Assembly (NCBI RefSeq): GCF_900156285.1
Contig: NZ_FTNC01000002.1
Location: 62,001 to 126,000, forward strand
From: Halanaerobium kushneri
GTDB lineage: Bacteria; Bacillota; Halanaerobiia; Halanaerobiales; Halanaerobiaceae
DNA: 64,000 bases
Direction of reading: 5' to 3'
Part shown: positions 56,241-64,000 of the stretch, piece by piece
Layout of the letters: each line of letters starts with the position of its first letter
How positions within the stretch are numbered: position 1 is the stretch's first letter
Translations under genes and position numbers: made by a program
The notes under the pieces: model-generated
Seen by the model: the letters and a program-made list of their open reading frames with translations, nothing else
Told to the model about the DNA's origin: nothing
Databases searched by the model: none

Positions 56241-56430
56241 AAACGTTTACAAAAACATTGAAAAATATTAATTAGTTCTTTTGAAATGGATAATATTAAA
56301 TGTTTGCAAAAATAAGTTAAGTTTTTATAAAATTGTGAATCAATATTATATTAACTATTTTCGCATATCAAACGTTTACAAAATTCTTAAAAAATAATAT
56401 TTGCTTTTCAAAAGCAAATATTAAACGTTT
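56241..56430. promoter_or_regulatory. Four LacI/CcpA-type operators before the inositol operon
   Basis: The core AAACGTTT occurs at 56241-56248, 56370-56377 and 56423-56430, and as AAATGTTT at 56298-56305. On the minus strand the sites share the form TTTTGYAAACGTTTRATAT. The steps are 57, 72 and 53 bp. All four lie in the untranslated leader downstream of both promoters. Confidence 0.8.
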
Positions 56431-56466
56431 GCAAAGGATCTCAAAAAATATTTATTTTCTAAATTT

Positions 56467-56495
56467 ATTATAATACAACATTTTTCAATTGTCAA
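56467..56495 (-). promoter_or_regulatory. Promoter 1 of the inositol operon
   Basis: TTGACA (56490-56495) and TATAAT (56467-56472) are 17 bp apart on the minus strand. The -35 lies inside the palindrome AATTGTTTGACAATT. The first AAACGTTT operator lies about 37 bp downstream of the -10. Confidence 0.8.
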
Positions 56496-56594
56496 ACAAT
56501 TTTAAGAATTAATTGATTTTTCCCTGAAATTTTTATTGACAGCTGAATTAATTCTGATCAAGCTTAAAATTCTTTATTTGTTTAACTCAATAAT

Positions 56595-56623
56595 ATTATA
56601 GAATAATAATTTTTAATTGTCAA
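56595..56623 (-). promoter_or_regulatory. Promoter 2 of the inositol operon
   Basis: A second TTGACA (56618-56623) and TATAAT (56595-56600) are also 17 bp apart, and the -35 lies in the same AATTGTTTGACAATT palindrome. The end of the ISLre2 element is only 18 bp upstream. The region 55974-56640 has no gene; it holds these promoters, the operators and the leader terminator. Confidence 0.75.
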
Positions 56624-56640
56624 ACAATTTTAAAGAATGG

Positions 56641-58378
56641 TTTGTGTCAAGCTTTTGTGGGAGACTTTTTCCTCACAAAGACATAATCTTATATTCTCTT
56701 TATTAATTATCATTTTTTAGCTTAAATTTCAGTTTATATAATCTCGTTTTTTTAGCTTTAGATTTAACTATTTTTAGACATACTACACCTTGTAAATATC
56801 AGAAACTATTTAAACAGCTTAAATTATCGGGTTGTTTGTCATTGAATCTGATATATTCTTTAATCCCTTAACCCAGTCCTGACCTGATTTTGGACCTCTA
56901 AGAGCAGGCATTGTAGCTTTTAATACTTCAGATTCTGACCTGGAATATTTCTTTTGCACATTATTATATGCTTTTCTTAAATCATTCGTTTTAAACTCCC
57001 AGTTAATCTTGTTTAAATGCCTTTCTAAGCTGTCATTTCTATCTGCTATTATTATCTTTGCTAAATTTCTTGCACCTTTTCTAGACCATCTCATTCCTCT
57101 TTTTTTGAATCTATTAGCTAAAACTTTATCTATGTTTGATTCCATTGCCCCAAGACCTCTTATTTCCTCAGGCAGACCTAAATCCTTTTTCTTTTGCTTC
57201 TGCTTTTTATCACGGATAAATTCCCAGTTTTTCAAGAGATATTTTTTTAGTTGATCTACCTTCTTTTTATCTTTCTTCTTCTGCCTGTATTGTTTTGCTT
57301 TCTTCAGATTTTCTCTTAATTTATCTATATCATTTTCTTCTATATTCTCCAGTAATTTAGGAACAAACTTTGATCTGCCAAGCTTTCTAAAAAACTTTTT
57401 GTTAAGATGATATTCGTCCAGGAATCTTACCTCTATCTGAGGTATGTATTCATTACCTGTAGTTATCCATTCAGCTCCATCTCCACATAAAACGGAAATG
57501 CTGCCATCACTGAAAGAGTAGTCTTCATACATCTCTGCTGCAGTTTCTTTCCAGAATTCATCACTGCTAAATACTCCGCCATAATATTTTTTGCCAGTCA
57601 AATTATATTCATCACTCATAGGATGTCTTTTTTCCCATCCCTGATAGCTCATCCCAAGCTTGAGTTCACCTTTTTGTTTATCATCATTTTGAAGTGGAAT
57701 ATGAATACCATCTGCTTCTACAAAAAGATGTTCTATTTCTTTTCTATCTCCATCTTTATCATCTGGGATTAACCCATCTCTAAAGAAATCAAGCTGCTTT
57801 GTTTCAGCTTCTTTACTGAGCTTCTCACCCTCTTTTTGAACCCAGTTAAAAATTGCTGTATGACTGGCTGAAGTTTCTAAAATATTATCTATTTTATCTG
57901 CAGCTTTTCTATATGGAAGCTCCTGGACCAGGTCCAGTGCTATTTCTTTTAAAGCAGGTGACTGTCTTTCATTGGCAGGAATATTTAGATACTCATCCAG
58001 AAGAAATCTAAACTTATCATTGGAATCTTTGTAGTATCTTCTTTCGATAGTCACTTCACCAAAAAGAGTGTCAATAGTTCTTTTTTTGATATCTTTAAGT
58101 TTAAATTTATCTTTATTTCTGCTCTCCATGATAGCCTGATCAATGTCTTCTAAAAGCTTTTTTAGTGCTTTTTGAGCCTGTTTACAGACGATTCTAAAAA
58201 TTTTCTTCTCTACATCCTTGAAGTTAGTCTCATTTTGTAATATTCTTAAATTAAGTTCCAAGGGGCCTCACTCCTTTCTTTTAGAATTGTCCTTGTGAGG
58301 CTCCTTCTTTATTTATGCTAAAATTCCTGCCTATTTACATAAATCAATTCTTAAATCCCACTTTTATTTTACACTAAC
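56641..58378 (-). mobile_element. ISLre2-family insertion sequence
   Basis: The direct repeat TAAAGAATGG flanks the element (56631-56640 and 58379-58388). The ends align as TTTGTGTCAAG and TTAGTGTAAAA with a shared GTGGGA further in, about 14 of 22 bases. The length is 1738 bp. The left end lies 18 bp from promoter 2 of the inositol operon. Confidence 0.85.
56819..58261 (-). CDS. ISLre2-family transposase
   Basis: The 480-residue protein matches the ISLre2 (UPF0236) family: IDTLFGEVTIERRYYKD, the AHLFVEADG-like IEHLFVEADGIHIP, LCGDGAEWI and VRFLDEYHLNKKF, and a Lys-rich segment around residues 310-360. The frame is full length and intact, so the element may be active. Confidence 0.92.
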   Translation of the reverse strand: MELNLRILQNETNFKDVEKKIFRIVCKQAQKALKKLLEDIDQAIMESRNKDKFKLKDIKKRTIDTLFGEVTIERRYYKDSNDKFRFLLDEYLNIPANERQSPALKEIALDLVQELPYRKAADKIDNILETSASHTAIFNWVQKEGEKLSKEAETKQLDFFRDGLIPDDKDGDRKEIEHLFVEADGIHIPLQNDDKQKGELKLGMSYQGWEKRHPMSDEYNLTGKKYYGGVFSSDEFWKETAAEMYEDYSFSDGSISVLCGDGAEWITTGNEYIPQIEVRFLDEYHLNKKFFRKLGRSKFVPKLLENIEENDIDKLRENLKKAKQYRQKKKDKKKVDQLKKYLLKNWEFIRDKKQKQKKKDLGLPEEIRGLGAMESNIDKVLANRFKKRGMRWSRKGARNLAKIIIADRNDSLERHLNKINWEFKTNDLRKAYNNVQKKYSRSESEVLKATMPALRGPKSGQDWVKGLKNISDSMTNNPII

Positions 58379-58462
58379 TAAAGAATGGCAGTGATTGGTG
58401 AATTGCAACATTTAATACACGGTTTTTTTGATTTCCTTGAATCACCTGTACCTTCAGTCTTT

Positions 58463-59325
58463 TTAAATACTAAAGCTTAATTTTTTTCTAAATAATTCAT
58501 CTGAGTTTCCATAGTCAACATTTTCCTAGGATATGTATTAATGAATTTTTGTATCTCTTTTACCAGGGTTCTTTTGATTCCTTTAAAACTTGTGCCTTTA
58601 GGTAAGAATCTTCGGATAAACCTATTGGCTACCTCATTTGATCATTTGAGCCCCTCTGCCAGCTGCAGTATGCATCACAGTAATACTGGCTGATCCTAGG
58701 AATACTGCTGCCTGTGAAAGACTTTTCAATCCCTTCATAATCTGCAAATTCTGCTCCATTGTCTGTGGTTATTGTTTTGAAAGTCTCCCTGAAATTAACT
58801 ACCCCAAATCGTCTTTCTATTCGATCCAGTCCTTTTACCACTGATTCTGCTTTTTTGTTTGGTATTTTTTCTATAATTTCCTGTCTGGTCTGTCTTTCTG
58901 TTAGAACCAGTAAGAAAGGCTCTCCTTTTTCTTTTAACCCCTCTACTAAATCCATCTCCCAGTGTCCAAATTCTTCTCTAGTATCAGCTTCTTCAGGTCT
59001 GTCCCTAATTGTCCGACCTTCCTTACGTCTAGTAGTACTAGCACTTTCTTCAGGTCTTTCTTTTCCAGTTTTATAGTTACCATGGGGAAGATCTTCTCTA
59101 TCTAAATCTAGAATCTCTTTATCTATATAATTATAGATTGTATTACAGTGCAATTCTATATCAAACTTATCTGATTCTCTTATGTTTTGAGCTACTGCTG
59201 CTGGTGATTTATGCTCTTTTATTCTTTTTTCAATAAACTTAGCAAGTTTAGAATTATTTCCAATTTTCAAGTTAGGTTCTTTAGCTGTTGCGTTTTGATC
59301 ATAAATTTCCTGTCCTTTTTCAGGT
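58463..59325 (-). pseudogene. IS30 transposase, C-terminal part, frameshifted
   Basis: It matches residues from about 90 to the end of the intact copy at 62924 (RRKEGRTIRDRPEEADTREE, FGHWEMDLVEG, TDNGAEFADYE). A tandem 8-bp duplication, TCATTTGA at 58634-58641 and 58642-58649, shifts the frame after WQRGSN. The remaining codons to LSFSI are present in another frame. Its N-terminal part lies on the far side of the IS6-like element. Confidence 0.9.
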
Positions 59326-59395
59326 CGTATTGTCAAAAAATCATTTAATTTATATAGTCAAAACCCTATTGTAGCAGGGATTTGAGCTTAAATAC

Positions 59396-59473
59396 TTGTC
59401 ACCCCCCTCTTTTTGAGGTATATTTAGGTTGAATAGCACCATTTTAAACCAAAAAAGAAGGGAAAGGTGACAA
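59396..59473 (+). promoter_or_regulatory. Leader stem hiding the IS6-like transposase ribosome site
   Basis: TTGTCACC (59396-59403) is the exact complement of GGTGACAA (59466-59473). The latter contains the ribosome site six bases before the TTG start. The distance of 62 nt allows a closed leader in transcripts that begin upstream. Confidence 0.6.
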
Positions 59474-59476
59474 ACT

Positions 59477-60916
59477 TTGAAAACAATTATTACTACTTTA
59501 CTTGTCTATATTCAAATTCAGTATTATATAATTTGTTATCTGATGACTTTGTTTTTAAGTAAAGACTTTATGCCCAAAGATGATATTCCTATCAGTAAAG
59601 AGTACCACCATCTTAAGGATGATGATCTACCTGTTATTGAAGTCTTAGAAAAATTTGATTATCAGAAATTAATAGCTGATTATCAAAAAGAAAATGATAA
59701 ACCACTTAAGCCTATTAGACGCCATAAAAACTCTAAAAACAAGGTTCCTGAGTCTGTGACCTGCCCCAGATGCGGTGCTCCACATGTTTATCTCTATGAT
59801 AATACTGGAGGCCGCGGACAGTACCTCTGCAAAGTCTGTAACACTAATTTTAATGATAAAAATCGTTTTTCTAAAACAGTAATCTTTAAGTGCCCTCACT
59901 GTTCACGTACCCTTGACAGGATTAAAGAGCGTAAGGATTTCTATATCTACAAGTGTAGAAATGACGACTGCTCTTTCTACCTTAAAAACTTAAGAACTAT
60001 GAGTAAAGAAGAGAAAAAACATTTTAAGAAACATCCTCACAAATTTAAAGTTAGATACATTTATCGAGAATTTGATTTTGACTTTCAGCCACTGAGTAAG
60101 GAGTCTACCTACCTGCCTAAGGTTGATATTTCAGGCATTCATTCGTCTCCACATACTCTAGGGTTAATTCTTACTTACTATGTCAATTACGGTCTTTCTT
60201 CTCGTAATGTAGCTGCTATCATGAAGGATATTCACAATGTTGATATCTCTCATCAGACTGTACTTAACTATGCTGATTCAGTTGGGTATCTTGTTAAACC
60301 CTATCTGGATAATTATCCTTATGATCTTTCTGATTCTTTTTGCGGTGACGAAACATATATTAAAGTTTATGGCAAATGGCAGTATATTTTCTTTTTCTTT
60401 GATGCTGTTAAGAAAATTATTCTCTCTTATCATGTTTCACCTAAAAGAGATACTCCCTCAGCCATTAAAGCTATTAATGACGTTCTTACTAAGATGGATC
60501 CTATACCTGATAATCTTAATTTTGTAGTTGATGGTAATCCCATCTATCTTTTAGCAAGACATTATTACTATCAACAGGGTATTGATTTTGATGTCACACA
60601 AGTCATTGGCCTGACTAATGATGACCCTGTTTCAACAGAATATCGCCCTTTAAAGCAGATTATTGAAAGACTCAATAGAACTTTTAAAAAGAGCTACAGG
60701 TCAACATGTGGTTTTAAATCCTCTCAAGGCTCAGTGGCTTATGTCAATTTATTTGCTGCTTATTTTAACTTTCTAAGGCCTCACTCAGCTTTAGAGAAAA
60801 AGATACCTGTGACTGTGCCTCAGCTCATTAATCTGCCTAATATGCCTGCCAGATGGGGCAAACTAATTGAGCTATCTCAGGAATACATACTTCATCAACA
60901 GCAGCATTCTGCTTAA
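59477..60916 (+). CDS. IS6-like DDE transposase with zinc ribbons
   Basis: The 479-residue protein starts at TTG behind AAAGGTGA. Two CxxC pairs (CPRCGAPHVYLYDN to CKVCNTNF, and CPHCSRTLDRI to CRNDDC) form N-terminal zinc ribbons. The DDE domain shows CGDETYIKVYGKWQY, NFVVDGNPIY and the Glu of IIERLNRTFKKSYR with FLRPHSALEKKIP. The IS6/IS240-like core plus the 8-bp duplication support IS6; the zinc-ribbon extension is unusual for short IS6 proteins, so it may be a related subgroup. Confidence 0.85.
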   Translation: MKTIITTLLVYIQIQYYIICYLMTLFLSKDFMPKDDIPISKEYHHLKDDDLPVIEVLEKFDYQKLIADYQKENDKPLKPIRRHKNSKNKVPESVTCPRCGAPHVYLYDNTGGRGQYLCKVCNTNFNDKNRFSKTVIFKCPHCSRTLDRIKERKDFYIYKCRNDDCSFYLKNLRTMSKEEKKHFKKHPHKFKVRYIYREFDFDFQPLSKESTYLPKVDISGIHSSPHTLGLILTYYVNYGLSSRNVAAIMKDIHNVDISHQTVLNYADSVGYLVKPYLDNYPYDLSDSFCGDETYIKVYGKWQYIFFFFDAVKKIILSYHVSPKRDTPSAIKAINDVLTKMDPIPDNLNFVVDGNPIYLLARHYYYQQGIDFDVTQVIGLTNDDPVSTEYRPLKQIIERLNRTFKKSYRSTCGFKSSQGSVAYVNLFAAYFNFLRPHSALEKKIPVTVPQLINLPNMPARWGKLIELSQEYILHQQQHSA

Positions 60917-60965
60917 CCTTTATATCTATCTAGCAGAGCCTGAGGCAGCTAAAAGCTATTTAAAA

Positions 60966-61118
60966 GCATTGGCAAAGCGAACCCTTTACAAACCGAACCA
61001 GATAAATGCTAAAATCAGTGGTTCGAGGGTTGGCTAGTTTAACCTGCCTTTATATCCATCTCCTTCACCCTCGGCAACCTCCAGCTAGCATTTAGATGGT
61101 GTTTGTCAAGGGCAATGC
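60966..61118 (+). ncRNA. Long imperfect hairpin in the IS6-like 3' region
   Basis: CCCTTTACAAAC (60982-60993) pairs with GTTTGTCAAGGG (61101-61112), and ACCAGATAAATGCTA (60997-61011) with TAGCATTTAGATGGT (61086-61100). GCATTG (60966) pairs with CAATGC (61118) further out. An alternative stem, CGAACCA/TGGTTCG, lies inside. The 284-bp region after the transposase has no gene. It could be a structured RNA, a terminator or a nested small element. Confidence 0.45.
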
Positions 61119-61200
61119 GGTCATCCCAACCATTAAAATTTACTCTAAAAACTAAATTCTTTCTTCAACATCACTTTTTCATAGATTTGTTGACATAACC

Positions 61201-61423
61201 TTTCAGGTGAATACACCTCTACTTTTTTCCATTCATAATCCCTTAATTCAACAGTCCCTTTCTTAATTTCTCGGCTTACTGTTGTCCTATCACAATTTAA
61301 TTCTCTACCTATTTCTGAAAAGTTTTTATCTTGTTGATTATATAAATGTTCTATTTTTACACGGTCTTTATAACTTAAGTGTTCACCTTTGCTTCTTTTT
61401 ATGTTACAATTACTTTGACACAT
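61201..61423 (-). pseudogene. IS30 transposase, N-terminal part
   Basis: It begins MCQSNCNIKRSKGEHLSYKD and holds the IS30 helix-turn-helix (NFSEIGRELNCDRTTVSREIKKG). At the TTTCAGGT duplication the frame leaves IS30 and reads about 18 codons into the IS6-like end (LCQQIYEKVMLKKEF) before a stop. It is colinear with the first 75 residues of the intact copy at 62924. Confidence 0.9.
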
Positions 61424-61652
61424 ATTCTGTACCCCCTAATGTTATTGTGGTTATTAACATTATACAAAAGGTACAGGTATGTGTCTATTTTTTTGTCTAA
61501 TTCAAACCGTGCATTTAATTATACAATTTACTAGAATTTTGTCTCACTCAATTATAAAATCAAGTACAAAAAAACGAATCATTGCAAAAATCGAGAAAAT
61601 CCTATCAAATTCTTATAATTTCACCTCAAAGTGAACTCCATGTCATTGTTAT

Positions 61653-62765
61653 CTATCCATACCTTTTACATGACTCTCTTTCTATTAGCTTAACAGGAAA
61701 ATATTTTTGTACAATTATTTTTTTGTTTTTATCATTCTTTTTTTCATTAATCTTTTCAACTAGTATTCTCGCTGCTTCTTCTCCAATTTCTTTTGAGGAT
61801 TGAGCAATAGTAGTTAAAGGAACTTCTAAATGACTAGAAAAATCTAAGTTATCAAAACCTATTAAAGATAAATCAGCAGGAATTTCTATATCTTTGCCCC
61901 TACTCATCTTTATAACATCCAAAGCAATATAATCATTAATTGCAATTAGTGAAGTAATACCACTTTCTTTTATATAATCATATATATTTTTATACACTTC
62001 TTTTTTTTCAAGATTATTATCATATGAAAAAATTTTATTCTCTTTTCCCAGTAATCCATAATCTTTTAAAGCTGATTTATATCCAATAATCCTATCTTCA
62101 ATACTACTGGTCTTACTAAATTCACCTTTTATAAAACCAATTTTCTTATGTCCTAATTCTATTAGATATTCTGTAGCTTTATACCCACCTAAAACATTAT
62201 CTGACATAACACAATTAGTTTTACAATCTTGAAGACCTCTATCCACTAATACAAAAGGAAACTCTTCATTTTTTAGATCTGTAATTGCATTACTCTCTTT
62301 TTGGTCTTCAGCAGGCATAATAATCAATCCCTCTATACCATTAAGACGCATCGTATGAATACTTTCAGCCTCAATTTTATAATTATCATTAGAACTTACG
62401 AAGCTCATATTGAATCCCTTTTTCTGAATAAAACTTTCAATTCCACTTAAAATATTTGCTTCCAATTCATGTTCACAGTGGGTTAAGATAACTCCAATAT
62501 TCCCATAATTTTCAGTGGTCTTTTTGTTATCATAGACAAAAGTTCCACTACCTTGAACTCTGTATAAACAACCCTCATGAACTAAATCCTGTATTGCCCG
62601 CCTTATAGTATATCGACTAACACTTAATTGTTGGGATAATTCTCTTTCAGTGGGGATAGCTTCTCCCAGTCTATATATATCCTCATTAATTTTATTTAAA
62701 ATAAATTCTTGAACCTGTTTATATAGTGTTTTAGAGCTGTCACGTTTTATTTCTTTAGATTCCAT
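61653..62765 (-). CDS. GntR/LacI-type fusion regulator, AraR-like
   Basis: The first 75 residues are a GntR winged helix (LYKQVQEFILNKINEDIYRLGEAIPTERELSQQLSVSRYTIRRAIQDL, QGSGTFV). The rest is a LacI-type sugar sensor (IGVILTHCEHELEANILSGIE, LIGFDNLDFSSHLEVPLTTIAQ). This domain order is that of the arabinose repressor AraR. The start follows AAAGGAGC. It now lies alone between two IS30 copies, so its former target operon may be beyond the window or lost. The ligand is unknown. Confidence 0.9.
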   Translation of the reverse strand: MESKEIKRDSSKTLYKQVQEFILNKINEDIYRLGEAIPTERELSQQLSVSRYTIRRAIQDLVHEGCLYRVQGSGTFVYDNKKTTENYGNIGVILTHCEHELEANILSGIESFIQKKGFNMSFVSSNDNYKIEAESIHTMRLNGIEGLIIMPAEDQKESNAITDLKNEEFPFVLVDRGLQDCKTNCVMSDNVLGGYKATEYLIELGHKKIGFIKGEFSKTSSIEDRIIGYKSALKDYGLLGKENKIFSYDNNLEKKEVYKNIYDYIKESGITSLIAINDYIALDVIKMSRGKDIEIPADLSLIGFDNLDFSSHLEVPLTTIAQSSKEIGEEAARILVEKINEKKNDKNKKIIVQKYFPVKLIERESCKRYG

Positions 62766-62857
62766 CTTTTAAGCTCCTTTCTAAAATTCATATGTACCAA
62801 TTATTATAAACAATTAACAGGTTGCTATCAAGTTTTTTATTTTATTTTCATCAAAAG

Positions 62858-64000
62858 GTGAATTGCAAGTTGCATTGCACGGTTTTTTTGATTTTTTTGA
62901 AATAACCCGCACCTTCAGTGTTTTTAAATGCTAAAACTTAATTTCGATTTAAACAATTCATTTGAATTTCCGTAGTCAAACATTTTTCTGCGATAAGTAT
63001 TTATAAATTCTTGAATCTTTTTTACCAGTGTTCTTTTGATCCCTTTGAAACTTGTGCCTTTAGGTAAGAAGCGTCTGATAAAACGGTTAGCAACCTCATT
63101 TGATCCTCTCTGCCAACTACTGTATGCATCACAATAATACTGGCTAGTTCTGGGAATACTACTGCTTGTAAAAGACTCTTCAATACCCTCATAATCTGCA
63201 AATTCTGATCCATTATCTGTAGTAATCGTCTTGAAAGTTTTCCTAAAATTAACCACTCCAAATCGTCTTTCTATTCTATCCAGACCTTTTACCACTGATT
63301 CCGCTTTTTTGTTTGGTATTTTTTCTATGATTTCCTGTCTGGTTTGTCTTTCTGTTAAGACTAGTAAAAATGGTTCTCCTTTTTCTTTCAAACCCTCTAC
63401 CAAATCCATCTCCCAATGTCCAAATTCTTCTCTAGTATCAGCTTCTTCAGGTCTATCTCTAATTGTCCGACCTTCCTTGCGTCTCGTAGTGCTTGCACTT
63501 TCTTTAGGCCTATCTTTCTCAGGTTTATAATTGCCATGTATGAGATCATCTCGATCTATATCTAAAACACCTTTATCTATATAATTATAGATTGTTTTCC
63601 AGTGTAATTGTAGGTCATAATCATCTGATTTTTTAATGTCTTTTGCAACTGCTGCAGGTGATCGTAATTTAAGTATCTGTTTTTTTATAAATTTAGCTAA
63701 ATCTTTGTTTTTACCTATTTTTAAATCTCGTCCTTTTGCAGTATTATTTTGCTCATAAACTTCCTGTCCTCTTTTGGCACTATACTCTTTTCTATAAGTC
63801 CAATCACTATTTTTTTGCTCTATTTCACCCTTTTTAATTTCACGACTTACTGTAGTTCTATGACAGTTTAATTCTTTACCTATTTCAGTATAATTTTTAT
63901 CCTGTTGATTGTATAGATGTTCTATTTTTACGCGATCTTCATAACTTAGGTGTTCACCTTTTTCTCTTTTTGTGTTACAATTATTTTGACACATATTCTG
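62858..64000 (-). mobile_element. IS30-family element, second copy (runs off window)
   Basis: The left end GTGAATTGCAA matches the split copy at 58398. The right end lies beyond the window; the last bases (ACATATTCTG) match those just upstream of the N-terminal IS30 part at 61424. The coding region is intact. Confidence 0.85.
62924..63994 (-). CDS. IS30-family transposase, intact copy
   Basis: The 356-residue protein has the IS30 HTH (HLSYEDRVKIEHLYNQQDKN, YTEIGKELNCHRTTVSREIK) and a DDE domain with HWEMDLVEG, TDNGSEFADYE and a Glu in SSWQRGSNEVANRFIRRFLP. It is full length. It serves as the template that shows both the frameshift and the split in the other copy. Confidence 0.95.
   Translation of the reverse strand: MCQNNCNTKREKGEHLSYEDRVKIEHLYNQQDKNYTEIGKELNCHRTTVSREIKKGEIEQKNSDWTYRKEYSAKRGQEVYEQNNTAKGRDLKIGKNKDLAKFIKKQILKLRSPAAVAKDIKKSDDYDLQLHWKTIYNYIDKGVLDIDRDDLIHGNYKPEKDRPKESASTTRRKEGRTIRDRPEEADTREEFGHWEMDLVEGLKEKGEPFLLVLTERQTRQEIIEKIPNKKAESVVKGLDRIERRFGVVNFRKTFKTITTDNGSEFADYEGIEESFTSSSIPRTSQYYCDAYSSWQRGSNEVANRFIRRFLPKGTSFKGIKRTLVKKIQEFINTYRRKMFDYGNSNELFKSKLSFSI

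Larger units (their letters stand above)
59326..61200 (+). mobile_element. IS6-like element inserted in IS30
   Basis: The 8-bp duplication TTTCAGGT lies at 59318-59325 and 61201-61208, the size typical of the IS6 family. The ends share TGTCAAxAAATC in inverted orientation (14 of 20). The length is 1875 bp. Removing it with one duplication copy restores the IS30 reading frame through SPEKGQE. It carries one plus-strand transposase and a structured 280-bp 3' region. Confidence 0.87.
58397..61532 (-). mobile_element. IS30-family element split by an IS6-like element
   Basis: The outer ends align: GTGAATTGCAACATTTAATACACGG at the left and the complement of CCGTGCATTTAATTATACAATTTAC at the right, with the shared AATTG and CACGG blocks. 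Without the inner insertion it would be about 1.25 kb, normal for IS30. The second copy at 62858 shares the left end. Exact borders are good to a few bases. Confidence 0.8.

Noticed and set aside
61012-61035. GGTTCGA resembling a tRNA T-loop
   Set aside because: No acceptor, D or anticodon stems can be drawn around it; it belongs to the IS6-like hairpin region.
63231-63530. Open frame on the plus strand inside the IS30 copy
   Set aside because: It is the mirror of the transposase frame and also appears in the other copy at 58759-59076; no ribosome site.

Overview
The window looks like a chromosomal segment from an anaerobic, fermentative, low-G+C Firmicute, most like the halophilic Halanaerobiales. 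The reasons are A+T-rich DNA with strong AGGAGG ribosome sites, saccharolytic ABC operons, a bacterial microcompartment (BMC) locus, a biotin-dependent Na+-pump type decarboxylase, and solute-binding proteins with ordinary signal peptides rather than lipoboxes, as expected of a diderm Firmicute. The genus is an inference. No rRNA, tRNA or CRISPR array was found.

Region 1 (1-10722) is a BMC locus for a deoxysugar, probably L-rhamnose. One minus-strand operon driven from a clear promoter at 8539-8567 encodes a class II aldolase, five BMC-H shell proteins, PduL, a EutN/CcmL vertex protein, PduP, PduS, PduT, acetate kinase and the start of rhamnulokinase. The aldolase would release lactaldehyde, PduP would make lactoyl-CoA, and PduL and AckA would recover ATP. 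Divergently, two degenerate tandem-BMC proteins precede a DeoR regulator.

Region 2 (10721-34787) is a galactoside block. It holds a beta-galactoside ABC operon with GH42, a LacI regulator with four TTTAAATCGATTTAAA operators, galK, galE, a ROK regulator, a small HExxH protein, a GH13 glucosidase, an MFS transporter, GH4 and GH36 alpha-galactosidases, an AraC regulator, a DegV protein, a second ABC transporter and another LacI regulator.

Region 3 (34800-56640) is a long minus-strand myo-inositol block: ABC transporter, iolC, iolB, iolD, iolE, iolG, a hypothetical gene, a LacI regulator, a thioesterase, a CoA-acylating aldehyde dehydrogenase, the mmdA/D/C/B-type decarboxylase, an IolJ-like aldolase, a hydroxypyruvate-isomerase-like protein and pta. 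No classical IolA is present. The layout suggests that malonate semialdehyde is oxidised to malonyl-CoA and then decarboxylated by the Na+ pump to acetyl-CoA, a speculative but testable route. An IS1182-type element sits between mmdA and mmdD.

Region 4 (56641-64000) is an IS graveyard. It contains an ISLre2 element with a 10-bp target duplication, an IS30 element split by an IS6-like element with an 8-bp duplication, a GntR/LacI-type regulator, and a second IS30 copy running off the window end.
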